Shown: positions 49,101-57,956 of the stretch, piece after piece
Layout of the letters: each line of letters begins with the position of its first letter
Numbering within the stretch: position 1 is the stretch's first letter
Source of the DNA: Phascolarctobacterium_A succinatutens_B
GTDB lineage: Bacteria; Bacillota; Negativicutes; Acidaminococcales; Acidaminococcaceae
Length of the DNA: 64,000 nucleotides
Direction: 5' to 3'
NCBI RefSeq assembly: GCF_958453765.1
Contig: NZ_CAUDZA010000010.1
Coordinates: 1-64,000, forward strand
Notes under the pieces: generated by a model
Told to the model about the DNA's origin: nothing
What the model saw: the letters and a program-made list of their open reading frames with translations, nothing else
The model's database searches: none
Program-made: the position numbers and the translations under genes

Positions 49101-49203
49101 CCACGCCAATGCGAAAGAAGCTGATAAGACCGAGGACGCAGACTAATATGTAAATCATGCAGATACCGATAGGCCGTTTAATAGAAAAGCGTGTAATATT
49201 CAT
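46144..49203 (-). CDS. RND-family efflux transporter (AcrB/HAE1-like)
   Basis: A 1019-residue inner-membrane pump. Features: N-terminal FSIKRPIGICMIYILVCVLG segment, periplasmic loops, the TM4 motif GMALCIGILVDDSIVVLENI with the DD pair for proton transfer, and a C-terminal MALSLSLLLIYLLLAVLYES block; 12 membrane segments are expected. Start overlaps the end of the membrane fusion protein gene (TAATG). No outer-membrane TolC gene is in the window. It is third gene of the operon 51019-46144 and may export a compound related to tetrapyrrole metabolism or protect the cell from it. Confidence 0.93.
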   Translation of the reverse strand: MNITRFSIKRPIGICMIYILVCVLGLISFFRIGVELLPDVDSKFISVIVNYPGASTESVEQQVTKPIEDELSSISHFKQVRSATRPGRAEIFVELDSQADADMVAIEATKKVSRIRKNLPEDIDEPAVLKRSSEEYPIIQIAATSKDNLDDIFALADSSFKERLQQAAGVADVDVTGGRAKEIAIEVDKDKLNYYGLTLQDIITAVRKENVIVSSGSVYTDALEKTVRLQAQYKAPEEIQHLQLKGAGGRYIELGQVANVQAKDKRAVAYSRVDGNEAVSLEVYKASGANIVDTADGVLQQLETLRKDYPDYVFTVVYDQSHFVRDSLSNTLKTLLEGLVTTGLVLYLFLRGWKSSMAVMIAIPTSLIATFFLMYLAGFTFNMMSLMGMALCIGILVDDSIVVLENIHRFLAMGKSADVAAEEGRNEIGMAAIAMTLCDVVVFLPIAFMQSATGQFFKQFGMTIVFATLMSLVVSFTLTPMLASRFYKNGVEEPKGKLWSRLDAFEAQTIAKYDILLRKCIEKPKKLVLGVLAAFAVAVALVPLGIVGSEYMPRTDESAIQVNIELPTGFNADQTNEALLLFEDYLAKVPEIEHYMTNVTTTQSMGKLIIALKSSDERSRDVWQVAQGIRSFAKQNLGEIKVRVNEIQSSVTGVSGGRNLVRSPVQVELKGSDMDQLVADSAKVEQIFASTAGLKDIKNSYVKGMPELKVTVDRDKLKYYHATVNDVAQSFNAAIGGRSAGVLANDVQNHGNDTDIAVRFAGGSGYDIEDVRAIPVQTGRGSVFLGDLADVEEGVGPITIRRVNKERIINIQCNLTDRPLNEVVKELTQKLNAAGLKSSYAFSGQATTMNDSFAEMAMALSLSLLLIYLLLAVLYESVFTPFIRMFSLPLGIIGAIFCLLLTHNTINLYSLIGILVMDGLVAKNGTLLLDYTLTLMHEGMTAKAAVIEAGKTRLKPIFMTALTMVVGMLPTALSLSAGSETRVSMAWVIIGGMITSTVFTLLVLPILFLWLKEKFPNRI

Positions 49204-50462
49204 TACTTCGCCTCCTCCTTGGCCACCTCAACCACCATGCCGTCACGCAGACGCGCAAGATTATCAAGGATAACCGTTTCGCCTATCTTCACACCCTGCA
49301 CTATTTCAATACTTTCATTATTACTTGCACCGGTAGTAACAGGCTTTTTCAGAGCTTTATTACCCTTGCCCAGCACATAGACAAAATATTTGCCATCCCG
49401 TTCGAGAACGGCATTTTTAGGTAAATATATAGTGGATGGCTTTTGCAGAAAACGCAATTCACCCTTGGCAAACAAGCCTGCCTTTACGTTGGAGCCAGGC
49501 TCATCCAGCCTGATGCGGAGGGTAAATTTGTTTGTTTCCCTGCTTCTTACTGGGCTCACATAAACAACAGTACCCCGGCATATTTCGCCAATCGCCTCCA
49601 GCTTCAGCTCAACCTGCGTGCCAACGGTCACAGAAGCAGCCTCGGCCTCTGCAATATCGCAGTCCACTGTAAAACCACTGTCATCCAAAAGGGTAAGCAG
49701 CCTGCTCCCTGCAGGCGCATAGCCACCCACTTCTGCATCGCGGTAGGTAATAATACCTGCGCGTGGTGCCTTAAAAATCAGATCGTGATACTTGTTTTGC
49801 GCAATAATGTACTCCTGCTCGCGTCTGGCAGCAATCTGCTCCTGACGGTAGACCTGCGATGGTGTGCCGTCATAATCCACCTGCTGCGCCAAAGCATCGT
49901 ACTGCGCTTTTTTATTAGCCAGCGTCTGCTCCATACTGTCCAGCTCAGACTTGGAAACAGCGCCCTGCGCATACAGCTTGCGGTAACGCTCCGCGTTGAC
50001 CTGCGCCAGCTTATAATCAGCCTCATAGCGAGTAAGGCTGGTGCTGTAGCTCACATCCGTAGTTGCCGCATTAGCTCCGGCCTCGGCATAGCGTGCCTTG
50101 GCCTTGAGCATTTCGGCGCGGGCATCATCAAGATGCTGCACCAGAAGGATATCTCCGGCCTGCACTTTGCTGCCCAAATCCACATTAATCTCATCGACGA
50201 TGCCGGCATACTTGTTGATGATATCAATCTGTGCCTTGGCCTTGAGCTGTCCAAAAAGATTAATGCTTTTATACAATGGTCGTCTGCTTACTGTCTGCGT
50301 GTGCACAATAGGTTTCATTACTGCTTTTTTTGACGTAGACTGGTTGGAGAGATGCCTGAGGCCCAGTGTCAAAGTAATGCCTATCACACAGATAGCAAGC
50401 AGACTAAGGAGTTTGTGTTGTAATATATAGTTTTTTGCCTGAGTAAAATCGGGGCGCAGCAT
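49203..50462 (-). CDS. Membrane fusion protein (AcrA-like)
   Basis: A 419-residue periplasmic adaptor: N-terminal membrane anchor (LLSLLAICVIGITLTLGLR), biotinyl-lipoyl halves around GIVDEINVDLGSKVQAGD and IFKAPRAGIITYRDAEVGGY, a coiled-coil hairpin (SYSTSLTRYEADYKLAQVNA and SKSELDSMEQTLANKKAQYD). It links the RND pump to an outer-membrane channel. Overlaps the pump gene by one base and the secreted-protein gene by one base. Confidence 0.92.
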   Translation of the reverse strand: MLRPDFTQAKNYILQHKLLSLLAICVIGITLTLGLRHLSNQSTSKKAVMKPIVHTQTVSRRPLYKSINLFGQLKAKAQIDIINKYAGIVDEINVDLGSKVQAGDILLVQHLDDARAEMLKAKARYAEAGANAATTDVSYSTSLTRYEADYKLAQVNAERYRKLYAQGAVSKSELDSMEQTLANKKAQYDALAQQVDYDGTPSQVYRQEQIAARREQEYIIAQNKYHDLIFKAPRAGIITYRDAEVGGYAPAGSRLLTLLDDSGFTVDCDIAEAEAASVTVGTQVELKLEAIGEICRGTVVYVSPVRSRETNKFTLRIRLDEPGSNVKAGLFAKGELRFLQKPSTIYLPKNAVLERDGKYFVYVLGKGNKALKKPVTTGASNNESIEIVQGVKIGETVILDNLARLRDGMVVEVAKEEAK

Positions 50463-51019
50463 TATTTCGCTGCTGCCTGAGCATCAGCAGCTACGGCCTG
50501 TTGGCAGACTTCCAGCATAGCCTCAGCAAAGCTGCCTGCCGGAACAGGAACAAACTTCAGTTCCTTAGCCTGATGGCTCAGCAGAGTTTTCTTGCTGCCA
50601 TAAACATCCATTACCTCTACGCCGTAGGTTTTATCCTGCAGATTAAAGGTCATGACGATTTCACAGTATTGCACCTTCTCTTTTTTAGTCAGAGAAGCCT
50701 TATATTTTTCATTGAGCTTTTTCAGCATATCCTTATCGGTAAAAACGGTTTTCGTCAGCACGGAAATAATATTTTTATCTGGCAGGCCATTAGTAACCTT
50801 GCTGAAGGTCAGGGAATCCATATCGTAAGCATAAATACCTACGTTATTTTCTACAACGATAGACCAACGTGCCTGCTCCTGTTCTTCTTCGCTCGGTTTA
50901 GGCATCATGCTGATTTCCCAGTTCATACCCTCCTGAGTTGCAGGCTTCTTGTCTGCATCCGCAGCAAAAGCGGTTGCACAGCAAAATAAAGTCATCAATA
51001 AAATAAGCAATTTTTTCAT
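50462..51019 (-). CDS. Secreted protein, first gene of RND operon
   Basis: A 185-residue protein with signal peptide MKKLLILLMTLFCCATAFA. The mature part has NWEISMMPKPSEEEQEQARW and alternates strands and helices (SIVVENNVGIYAYDMDSLTF; KYKASLTKKEKVQYCEIVMT). It resembles small periplasmic surface-adhesin E-type proteins of Negativicutes, but no function is known. The upstream region has a palindrome AGTATAGTATACTA close to the start. Confidence 0.65.
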   Translation of the reverse strand: MKKLLILLMTLFCCATAFAADADKKPATQEGMNWEISMMPKPSEEEQEQARWSIVVENNVGIYAYDMDSLTFSKVTNGLPDKNIISVLTKTVFTDKDMLKKLNEKYKASLTKKEKVQYCEIVMTFNLQDKTYGVEVMDVYGSKKTLLSHQAKELKFVPVPAGSFAEAMLEVCQQAVAADAQAAAK

Positions 51020-51075
51020 AAAAGCTCCACTCCTTTGTATGCTAATATATCTATTAGTATACTATACTCTTATCT

Positions 51076-53001
51076 TTAATTCAAATTTCTTACAATACGA
51101 ATTATATTTTCTTTAGACAGCTTCTGCAGCGTGTAATAATTGGCCTGCATAGCGGCGGCAACCTTCTTTGCCAGGCCCAGCTTGATAAAATCGCTTTCCG
51201 TATCAATAACCACCGAGGTAATTTTAGCCTTAGCGATTTTTTCGGCAATACTTATCGCTGCAGCTACAGGATCCTTTTCACCCTCATGCACGGCATTCGC
51301 GCGTCCGTCGGTTACGACAATCAGAATCGGCTCCAGCTCGCTGTCACGCTTGTTCAGCATGGCCAGCGTCTGCAGCGACAGCGCCAGTCCATCTGCCAGC
51401 GGTGTTTTGCCGCCGGTCGGCATTTCTGCCAGACGCTTCTGCGCCAGATCCACGCTACGGGTAATCGGCAGCAGCATATCCGCCTTATCACGACGGAAAG
51501 CAATCATGCCTACGCGGTCACGCTTTTGGTACGCCTCCTGCAGCATGTAGAAAATGGCACCCTTAACGGCGCGCATACGCTCACGTGCACCCATGGAGCC
51601 GCTGGCATCCACTGCAAACAGGAAGGTATTGCCGATGCGTTTTTCTCGCACCTTCTGGCGTAAATCCTCCTCCTTGATGTTCAGCGCACAGCCGTTATCC
51701 TCACGCAAACGCTGAAACGGCGCTGCAGCACGGATGGTTGCGTCAAAGGCCAAGTCCGTAACCTTGCTTTTAGGCTGTTCGGCGCGCACATAACGTCCCT
51801 GCTTCAGGTCAGTCTTGGTCACGCTGCGTTTGCCGCTGCCACGGCGCACATTGCGGTCCTTGCCCAAATCCAGCAGCATCTTCGGCAGGCGGAAGCTTTT
51901 GTCGATATCGGCAAGCTGCTCCTCCGGTGCCAAGTTGTTATTATTACGCTCCTGTTGCTGCTCGTCCTCGTCGCTTTCGTCATCTTCGTCATCATCGCCG
52001 TTATCCAATGGCGGTGGTGGCGGCAGCTGGTTATCTTCGTTGTCCTCGTCGTTATTATCATCGTCAGGATTATCTTCGTTATCCTGCTCATTTTCATCTT
52101 CGTTTTGGTTATCGTCCTGTTGCTCCTGCTCCTCGGGCTGTTGCTCGGGCGGCTTGCGCATACGGTGCGGCAACACGAACTGTGCGGCCTCCTCCACGTC
52201 CTTCGGCAGCACATAGGTGCGATCAGCCAAAGCAGCGATAGCACGCGCAGCCTCCAGCAGATAAATCTCCGCACGATGACCAGCACAAAAGGCCTGCGAG
52301 CACAGCTGAGCAGCAAGCATCAGCATCGCATCGCTCACCTCAACCTGCGGCAGCAGCTCACGCGCTGCCTGCACCTTCGCTGCCAAGGCAGCGGTTTCTT
52401 CCGCATACTGCTCACAAAACGCAAGGGTATTGTTACTATATGCCAATGCACGTTGGATAACCTCCACGCGCTGACCGATATCCTGCAGTGCCTGCATATC
52501 GGCATACATGCCGAAGCGGTCTAATATATGTCCGGGCAGAGTTCCCTCCTCCGGATTCATCGTAGCAATGACGGTCGTGCGCACCTCATGGCTGCAGCTG
52601 ATACCGTCACGCTCTACATTGTTAATGCCTGCACTGTTGGCATCCAGCACTGCTGTCAGCAGCTCCTGACGCAGCAGATTAGCTTCATCAATATAAAGAA
52701 TGTTATCCGTAGCACGTGCCAGAATACCCGGTGAAAAGCGTTTTTCGCCCAGGCTTACGGCAGCCTCCAGGTCAATGCTGCCAAAAAGCATATCCTCTGT
52801 TACGTTCAGCGGCAGTGTCAGCAGTGTTTGCGCACCAATCAGACTCTGCACACTGCGGGCAAGCACGGATTTTGCCGTACCCTTGGCACCGCCTATGAGC
52901 AGGCCGCCTGCTCTGCGGTTGACAAGAGCAATGAGCAAGGCCTTTTTAGCCTCCTCCTGCCCCACGACCGCAGTAAAGGGATAGAGATTATTTTTCAGCA
53001 T
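51076..53001 (-). CDS. Mg-chelatase-type subunit D (BchD/ChlD-like) with VWA domain
   Basis: A 641-residue protein. N-terminal AAA+ domain with Walker A GGAKGTAKS (about 36-44) and Walker B ILYIDEAN; then a long acidic Gln/Glu/Asp/Asn linker at about 280-350; then a VWA domain with the MIDAS motif DASGSMG (about 470). The domain order is that of chelatase D subunits. With the I subunit upstream it powers the CobN-type large subunit. ATG at 53001 has AAGGAG eight bases upstream. Confidence 0.92.
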   Translation of the reverse strand: MLKNNLYPFTAVVGQEEAKKALLIALVNRRAGGLLIGGAKGTAKSVLARSVQSLIGAQTLLTLPLNVTEDMLFGSIDLEAAVSLGEKRFSPGILARATDNILYIDEANLLRQELLTAVLDANSAGINNVERDGISCSHEVRTTVIATMNPEEGTLPGHILDRFGMYADMQALQDIGQRVEVIQRALAYSNNTLAFCEQYAEETAALAAKVQAARELLPQVEVSDAMLMLAAQLCSQAFCAGHRAEIYLLEAARAIAALADRTYVLPKDVEEAAQFVLPHRMRKPPEQQPEEQEQQDDNQNEDENEQDNEDNPDDDNNDEDNEDNQLPPPPPLDNGDDDEDDESDEDEQQQERNNNNLAPEEQLADIDKSFRLPKMLLDLGKDRNVRRGSGKRSVTKTDLKQGRYVRAEQPKSKVTDLAFDATIRAAAPFQRLREDNGCALNIKEEDLRQKVREKRIGNTFLFAVDASGSMGARERMRAVKGAIFYMLQEAYQKRDRVGMIAFRRDKADMLLPITRSVDLAQKRLAEMPTGGKTPLADGLALSLQTLAMLNKRDSELEPILIVVTDGRANAVHEGEKDPVAAAISIAEKIAKAKITSVVIDTESDFIKLGLAKKVAAAMQANYYTLQKLSKENIIRIVRNLN

Positions 53002-53013
53002 AGTCAACGCTCC

Positions 53014-54042
53014 TTAGGCTTCGGCAGCCAAAAAGCTTTCTACCTTATTCCAATCCAGCTCGCCCTCTTCAAACGGACGGCGGCGCATACGGTGCGGCAG
53101 CACCAGCTTAGCTGCTTCCTTCAGGTCATCAAGGTTAGCCTGCTTGCGGCCGTTGAAGGCAGCCAAAGTCAGCGCTGTCTTGATCACAGTAATATCCGCA
53201 CGGTGGCCGTCTACGCCCAGTTCTACCGACAGCTTAGCCACAGTTTCCAGCAGCTTGTCATCAATAGTTACCTCCAGCAGCAGCTTGCCGGCAGCAATAA
53301 TTTTTTCTGCCAGCTCCTCCTGTGCTTCCTTATAACCAGCGATAAAGCTTTCAGCATCATTTTCATAAGCCAGACGGCGCTTGATTACCTCTACGCGCTG
53401 CAGCGGATCATGCTCGCCGGTCACGACAACGCTCAGACCAAAGCGGTCCAAAAGCTGCGGGCGGATGTCACCCTCTTCGGGGTTCATAGTGCCTACCAGC
53501 ACAAAGCGTGCGGGGTGAGAATAGGAAACACCTTCACGCTCAACAGTGTTTACGCCCATGGCAGCGGCGTCCAGCAGCACGTCAACAACATGGTCATCCA
53601 GCAAATTGATTTCATCTACATATAAAATGTTGCGGTTGGCCTGCGCCAAAATACCTGGTTCAAACTTTTTCTCACCATGCTTAATCGCATGCTCAATGTC
53701 CAATGTACCGACAACGCGGTCCTCTGTAGCACTTACAGGCAACTCAACCACGCGCATGTTGATAGTTTCCTCCGGCAATGTGCCCTCTGCCTGCAGCTTA
53801 GCAGTACAGTCATCGCACAGCTGGCTGCTGTGCGGGTCACAGTGGAAGCGACAGCCGTGCACAGCCGCCATCGGCGGCAGCAGCTCGGCAAGAGCGCGCA
53901 CAGCGGTGGACTTCGCCGTGCCCTTTTCACCTTTAATCAAAACACCACCCAAGGCCGGGTTAATAACATTCAAAATAAGGGACAGTTTCATTTCCTCCTG
54001 TCCTACAATCGCAGTAAAAGGATATACAGCAGTACGTTTCAT
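53014..54042 (-). CDS. Mg-chelatase-type subunit I (BchI/ChlI-like AAA+ ATPase)
   Basis: A 342-residue AAA+ protein. Walker A LIKGEKGTAKST (about 36-46), Walker B ILYVDEINLLDDH, sensor region VGTMNPEEGDIRPQLLDRFG, C-terminal lid. Between Walker A and B it has a Cys cluster: C64, C68, C76, C79 in CRFHCDPHSSQLCDDC, a possible zinc or iron-sulphur site. Followed by the D subunit after 12 bases. Confidence 0.93.
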   Translation of the reverse strand: MKRTAVYPFTAIVGQEEMKLSLILNVINPALGGVLIKGEKGTAKSTAVRALAELLPPMAAVHGCRFHCDPHSSQLCDDCTAKLQAEGTLPEETINMRVVELPVSATEDRVVGTLDIEHAIKHGEKKFEPGILAQANRNILYVDEINLLDDHVVDVLLDAAAMGVNTVEREGVSYSHPARFVLVGTMNPEEGDIRPQLLDRFGLSVVVTGEHDPLQRVEVIKRRLAYENDAESFIAGYKEAQEELAEKIIAAGKLLLEVTIDDKLLETVAKLSVELGVDGHRADITVIKTALTLAAFNGRKQANLDDLKEAAKLVLPHRMRRRPFEEGELDWNKVESFLAAEA

Positions 54043-54139
54043 TTATATTCCTCCATTATTAAAAAGAGCTATCAATAAAATATGTATCTAATTATACAGT
54101 GTCTACTAGGTATACACGCAAGCGATTTAGTGAAAATTT
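54043..54139 (-). promoter_or_regulatory. Promoter region of chelatase I-D genes
   Basis: On the minus strand GTATACCTAGTAGACACTG then TATAAT lies between cobN-1 and the I gene, with TTGCGT 20 bases upstream of the -10. The spacing is long. GGAGG precedes the ATG. Confidence 0.35.
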
Positions 54140-57100
54140 TTATTCATCGCCGCGTTCTTCAATTTCTCCTTCAATATTCAGCAGCAGCTCCTGTAGCGAC
54201 TGCTTTGTTTGCGGCTTAGCGTTCCACAGCTGGCGCTGCTCCGCCTCCAGCAAAACCTCCGTAAGTCTGCGCAGCGCCCAGGGATTTACCTCAGCAAACC
54301 ATTTCTGCATATCTGTATCTAAGGCATATTTTTCCGCAAACTTTTCATACATCCAGTCCTCCATAACGGCGCTGGTGGCATCCCATTGGAAGCAGTTGTC
54401 AACATAGGTTGCCAAATCGCCTGCTCCCTTATAGCCAAACTCCTTCATGCCCCGTATATATTTGGGATTAATCGCCTCACCGCGGAACAGACGCTTGACC
54501 TCCTCTGCCAGCGTGCGAATCACGACATGCTGACGGTCGGAGCTGTCACTGCAATAGTTCTTCGGCATCTTGCCGCTGAAATTGCGCACTGCGGCAATCA
54601 TACCGCCACGATAAGCGTTGTAATCATCGGAATTCAGCAAATTAGACTCGCGGTTATCAATATTGCTTACAGTAACCTCCAGCTTTGCCATCCGCTCTGT
54701 AAACAGCTGCGGCCTGTACTGACCTTTTTCGCCCTCGCCATAGACATGTGCACCCCAACGCACATACACATCAGCAATATCGCCCAAATCATCCCAATTG
54801 CGTGAAGCCAGCAGTGCGCTCACGCCCGCGCCATGCGCTCCCGGCGGGTCGCCGAAAATGCGGTAGGATGCCTGCCTCCATGCCTGCTCCTTATCCACAC
54901 CCTCGCTTTCCAGTCGCTGCGATTCCTCCACCACATGCTTGCGCACGAAATTATCCTCAAAGCTTTCATCCAGTGCCGCCACCTGCTGCACTGCCTTATC
55001 CAACCAGCACACCGCTCCCGGCAGCGTGTCGCGGAACAGGCTGCTGATGCGTCCCGTAACATCAACGCGCGAACGCTTAAGCTCATCTAACGGAATAATC
55101 TCAATACCCTTAACCTTAAGCGTTCCCTTCTGCCAAACAGGACGCACGCCCATCAGGCGCATAAATTCCGCCATACACTGACCATTAGAGCGCATGTTAT
55201 AGGTCGCCCACAGCAAAATACCTACGCTTTCGGGATAGCGGCCTTCCTCCGCTACAAATTTGTTAATCACATCCTCCGCCATCTGTGAACCGATTTTCCA
55301 CGCTACAGGTGTAGGCAGCAGCTGCGGATCAACGCCGTAAAAATTGCGTCCGGTCGGCAAAATCTCGGCACCTCCGCTCGTAGGCGCACCGCCGGCGCTA
55401 GGCTCAATATATTCTGACTGCAGCGCACGGATGCAGTTGCTGCGTTCCCAGGTAGTATGCGCCAGGCTGGGATACAGCTTGTCGCAGATGAAGCCGGCAA
55501 TTTTTATAATATCCTGCTGCACAGTCTCATCCCAACACTTTACGCACTCCAACACCCGCAATTTATCTTCGTGGACTACGAAACCATCATTTTGCAGCAG
55601 ACGGATAATCTCCAAGCATTGGCCGTTAATTTTATCAAGCAGCATACCGTAGCTCAAAATACCGTCCGGCAACAGCTTACTACTGTTGTCAATCAGCTCA
55701 TAATAATCATAGCCGTAAGCCTGTGCCAATGTTTTAGGCAGTGACGGCATATCGGGATTTTCCAAGCGCACCAACGCATAAAGATATTCCGTAAGCTTTT
55801 CTCCCTGCGGCGGATTGCCCATGATATGCAGGCCGGTAGTCATCTGCATATTCTTCAAATCCGTCAGATATGTGTGCAGATGGCTGACATATTCATCAAA
55901 ATCGGCAGCATCCTCCTCACGCACCTCATCCATAAGGTCGGCAGCAGCGGCCTTCTCCCTGATTTGTGCCATCGGCTCACTCAAATCGGCATCCTTATCA
56001 GCCTTAAAATGTACATATTCCTCCAAAGCCTTTTCCAGCTCCGCCAGCTCATCATATACACCGCTAATACTCAGAGGTGCCGAAAGATAGCTGATGAGGC
56101 AGGCCGCACTGCGGCGTTTGGCCTGTATGCCCTCGCCTGTATCCACAACCCAATAGGGATAAACATTAGGTAAATCACCGGTACAGATATCGGGATAGCA
56201 TTCTTTTCCCATCGCCACGCCCTTACCCGGAAGCCATTCCAGACTGCCATGCGTACCGATATGCATCATCGCATCTGCGCCCCAGATATCGCGCAGCCAG
56301 TGATAAAAACCTATATAATGATGCGTCGGCGCACAGTCGGGCGAATGATAAATTTTGTCAGGATCCTCGCCAAAGCCACGCGGTGGCTGCATCGTAATAA
56401 AAATATTGCCATTCATCGTTCCGGGAATCAACAGAAAATCATCATAAAAGAAAACCTCGCCCGGTGCTTCGCCCCAATCATGCTCCAGGCGTTGCTGTAC
56501 CTTTTCCGGCAGGGTCTTATAATAATCGCGGTATGCACTGACGAGGAGCTTGGCATCGGCATTATCAATCTGCTTTTCGCTCATATAGTCCCTGTCATTC
56601 GTCGCACCGGCAATCAGCTCGTCAATAAACTCCTGCCTGTCTGCCGGAATATGGTCAACGACATAACCTGCATCCCGCAAATCTTGCAGCAGCAGGCGCA
56701 CGCTTTCAATACTATCTATCGCCGAACAGCTGCCAATGTTGGAATTGGTCGACGGATGGTTGTGAAAAACAACGGCTATTTTCTTTTCGGCATTCGGCTT
56801 AATACGCAGCAACGCCAGCTTTTTCGCCTTCCGCACCAGCATATTCATGCGCTCTGCAATCTCCTGCGTAACCTGCTTTCCCTCAGCATCACGCTCCATC
56901 GTCGTCACAGGGCAGCTATGGATAATACCATCAAACTCCGGCAGACTCACACTGTACGCCACCTCTACGGCACTCATGCCGTCAAAGTTTTCATACCATT
57001 CCTGATATGAACGATACAAAGTATAGGCCTGCAGTACCGTGATATTGAGCTTGGTCAAATCATCAAGTGCGCAGGCACGGATGCTAAACAGTGAAAATTT

Positions 57101-57850
57101 TATAGTGTTGATGAAAACATCTGCATAACATTTGCCGTCCGCGCAAACATACTTGCTTAAGGCTTCTTTAAAGCCGCCGCAGCCGCTTGCGGCGTCAGGC
57201 GAGCTTGTGGAGAAGAAGCATAAGGCGTTGCACCCCAGTGCTTCAATCTCTCTGACTACCGCATCTGCAAAAACGGTATTGCCCCACAGCCAGTCACTGC
57301 GGAAGAAGACAACAGCCAGCGTAGGTCTGTCCACCTTGCAAAAATCACGGCGATATTCTTCCACATCATGATAAATTTTGGCTGCTTGCGGATGATAAAT
57401 ACCATCCCACGGCAAAAGCTCGGGAACAGGCACATTACATCCTGCCTGCAAAAACTGCTGCGCCAGCCACAGCCACAAATTTGTCCAGTTCTGCAAACCT
57501 CCGAATTTATAATAATCATTTATCCGCTTCAGCTCCCCCTCAGACAGACCGCCGTGCAGTATATCCTCCGGATTACCGGTCATCAGATAGACGTGCTTCT
57601 TTTTGTTGGCCAGTAGATAGGATGAAGATTCCGACAGAAACTTAGTGCTCAGGCCAGTTCCCATCCAGGGGAAAATGACAACCTCCGCCTGCTGCAGCTG
57701 CTTTTCCATATCCCTCGTCCATTCTGTATCGCTTGGGACGTACAGCACCTGTCCTGCTACAGCTTCCTGCGTCTGCTGCGCCAGCTTCAATGCGTCCTGC
57801 AGATAGGCTGCAGTCTGCTCCATATTGGTGAGAAATAAAATTTTCGACAT
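54140..57850 (-). CDS. cobN: CobN/BchH-family chelatase large subunit 1
   Basis: A 1236-residue protein, normal for the family. N-terminal MSKILFLTNMEQTAAYLQDA; the porphyrin-binding region contains MMHIGTHGSLEWLPGKG (about 525-545) and VDTGEGIQAKRRSAACLIS; the C-terminal part includes GDPPGAHGAG, RWGAHVYGEGEKGQY and VNPWALRRLTEVLLEAEQRQ. The family inserts or removes metals in tetrapyrroles (Co, Mg) together with AAA+ I/D partners, which follow it here. No cobalamin-ring-synthesis genes are near. It lies between receptor 5 and the I/D genes, suggesting a role in processing imported tetrapyrrole, as proposed for HmuS in haem loci of Bacteroidota. Confidence 0.92.
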   Translation of the reverse strand: MSKILFLTNMEQTAAYLQDALKLAQQTQEAVAGQVLYVPSDTEWTRDMEKQLQQAEVVIFPWMGTGLSTKFLSESSSYLLANKKKHVYLMTGNPEDILHGGLSEGELKRINDYYKFGGLQNWTNLWLWLAQQFLQAGCNVPVPELLPWDGIYHPQAAKIYHDVEEYRRDFCKVDRPTLAVVFFRSDWLWGNTVFADAVVREIEALGCNALCFFSTSSPDAASGCGGFKEALSKYVCADGKCYADVFINTIKFSLFSIRACALDDLTKLNITVLQAYTLYRSYQEWYENFDGMSAVEVAYSVSLPEFDGIIHSCPVTTMERDAEGKQVTQEIAERMNMLVRKAKKLALLRIKPNAEKKIAVVFHNHPSTNSNIGSCSAIDSIESVRLLLQDLRDAGYVVDHIPADRQEFIDELIAGATNDRDYMSEKQIDNADAKLLVSAYRDYYKTLPEKVQQRLEHDWGEAPGEVFFYDDFLLIPGTMNGNIFITMQPPRGFGEDPDKIYHSPDCAPTHHYIGFYHWLRDIWGADAMMHIGTHGSLEWLPGKGVAMGKECYPDICTGDLPNVYPYWVVDTGEGIQAKRRSAACLISYLSAPLSISGVYDELAELEKALEEYVHFKADKDADLSEPMAQIREKAAAADLMDEVREEDAADFDEYVSHLHTYLTDLKNMQMTTGLHIMGNPPQGEKLTEYLYALVRLENPDMPSLPKTLAQAYGYDYYELIDNSSKLLPDGILSYGMLLDKINGQCLEIIRLLQNDGFVVHEDKLRVLECVKCWDETVQQDIIKIAGFICDKLYPSLAHTTWERSNCIRALQSEYIEPSAGGAPTSGGAEILPTGRNFYGVDPQLLPTPVAWKIGSQMAEDVINKFVAEEGRYPESVGILLWATYNMRSNGQCMAEFMRLMGVRPVWQKGTLKVKGIEIIPLDELKRSRVDVTGRISSLFRDTLPGAVCWLDKAVQQVAALDESFEDNFVRKHVVEESQRLESEGVDKEQAWRQASYRIFGDPPGAHGAGVSALLASRNWDDLGDIADVYVRWGAHVYGEGEKGQYRPQLFTERMAKLEVTVSNIDNRESNLLNSDDYNAYRGGMIAAVRNFSGKMPKNYCSDSSDRQHVVIRTLAEEVKRLFRGEAINPKYIRGMKEFGYKGAGDLATYVDNCFQWDATSAVMEDWMYEKFAEKYALDTDMQKWFAEVNPWALRRLTEVLLEAEQRQLWNAKPQTKQSLQELLLNIEGEIEERGDE

Positions 57851-57876
57851 TCTTTCACCTCATTTTCCTTTTATAT

Positions 57877-57905
57877 GAAAAAGCAGGACGGAATAAATCC
57901 GCCCC
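57877..57905 (-). terminator. Terminator of receptor gene 5
   Basis: GGGGCGGA and TCCGTCC pair with one wobble, then a TGCTTTTTC run on the minus strand, downstream of receptor 5. Confidence 0.6.
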
Positions 57906-57956
57906 ACTTTTTTAGGAGTGTGAATTATGAAAAAGGTTAAGTTTTATAAAATATGC

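Noticed and set aside
51927..52524. Plus-strand frames rich in Leu/Val or Ser opposite chelatase D
   Set aside because: They mirror the Asp/Glu/Asn linker of the D subunit and have no ribosome site.
54140..57850. Part of an aerobic cobalamin synthesis operon
   Set aside because: No other cob or cbi genes are in the window, and the neighbours are receptors and binding proteins.
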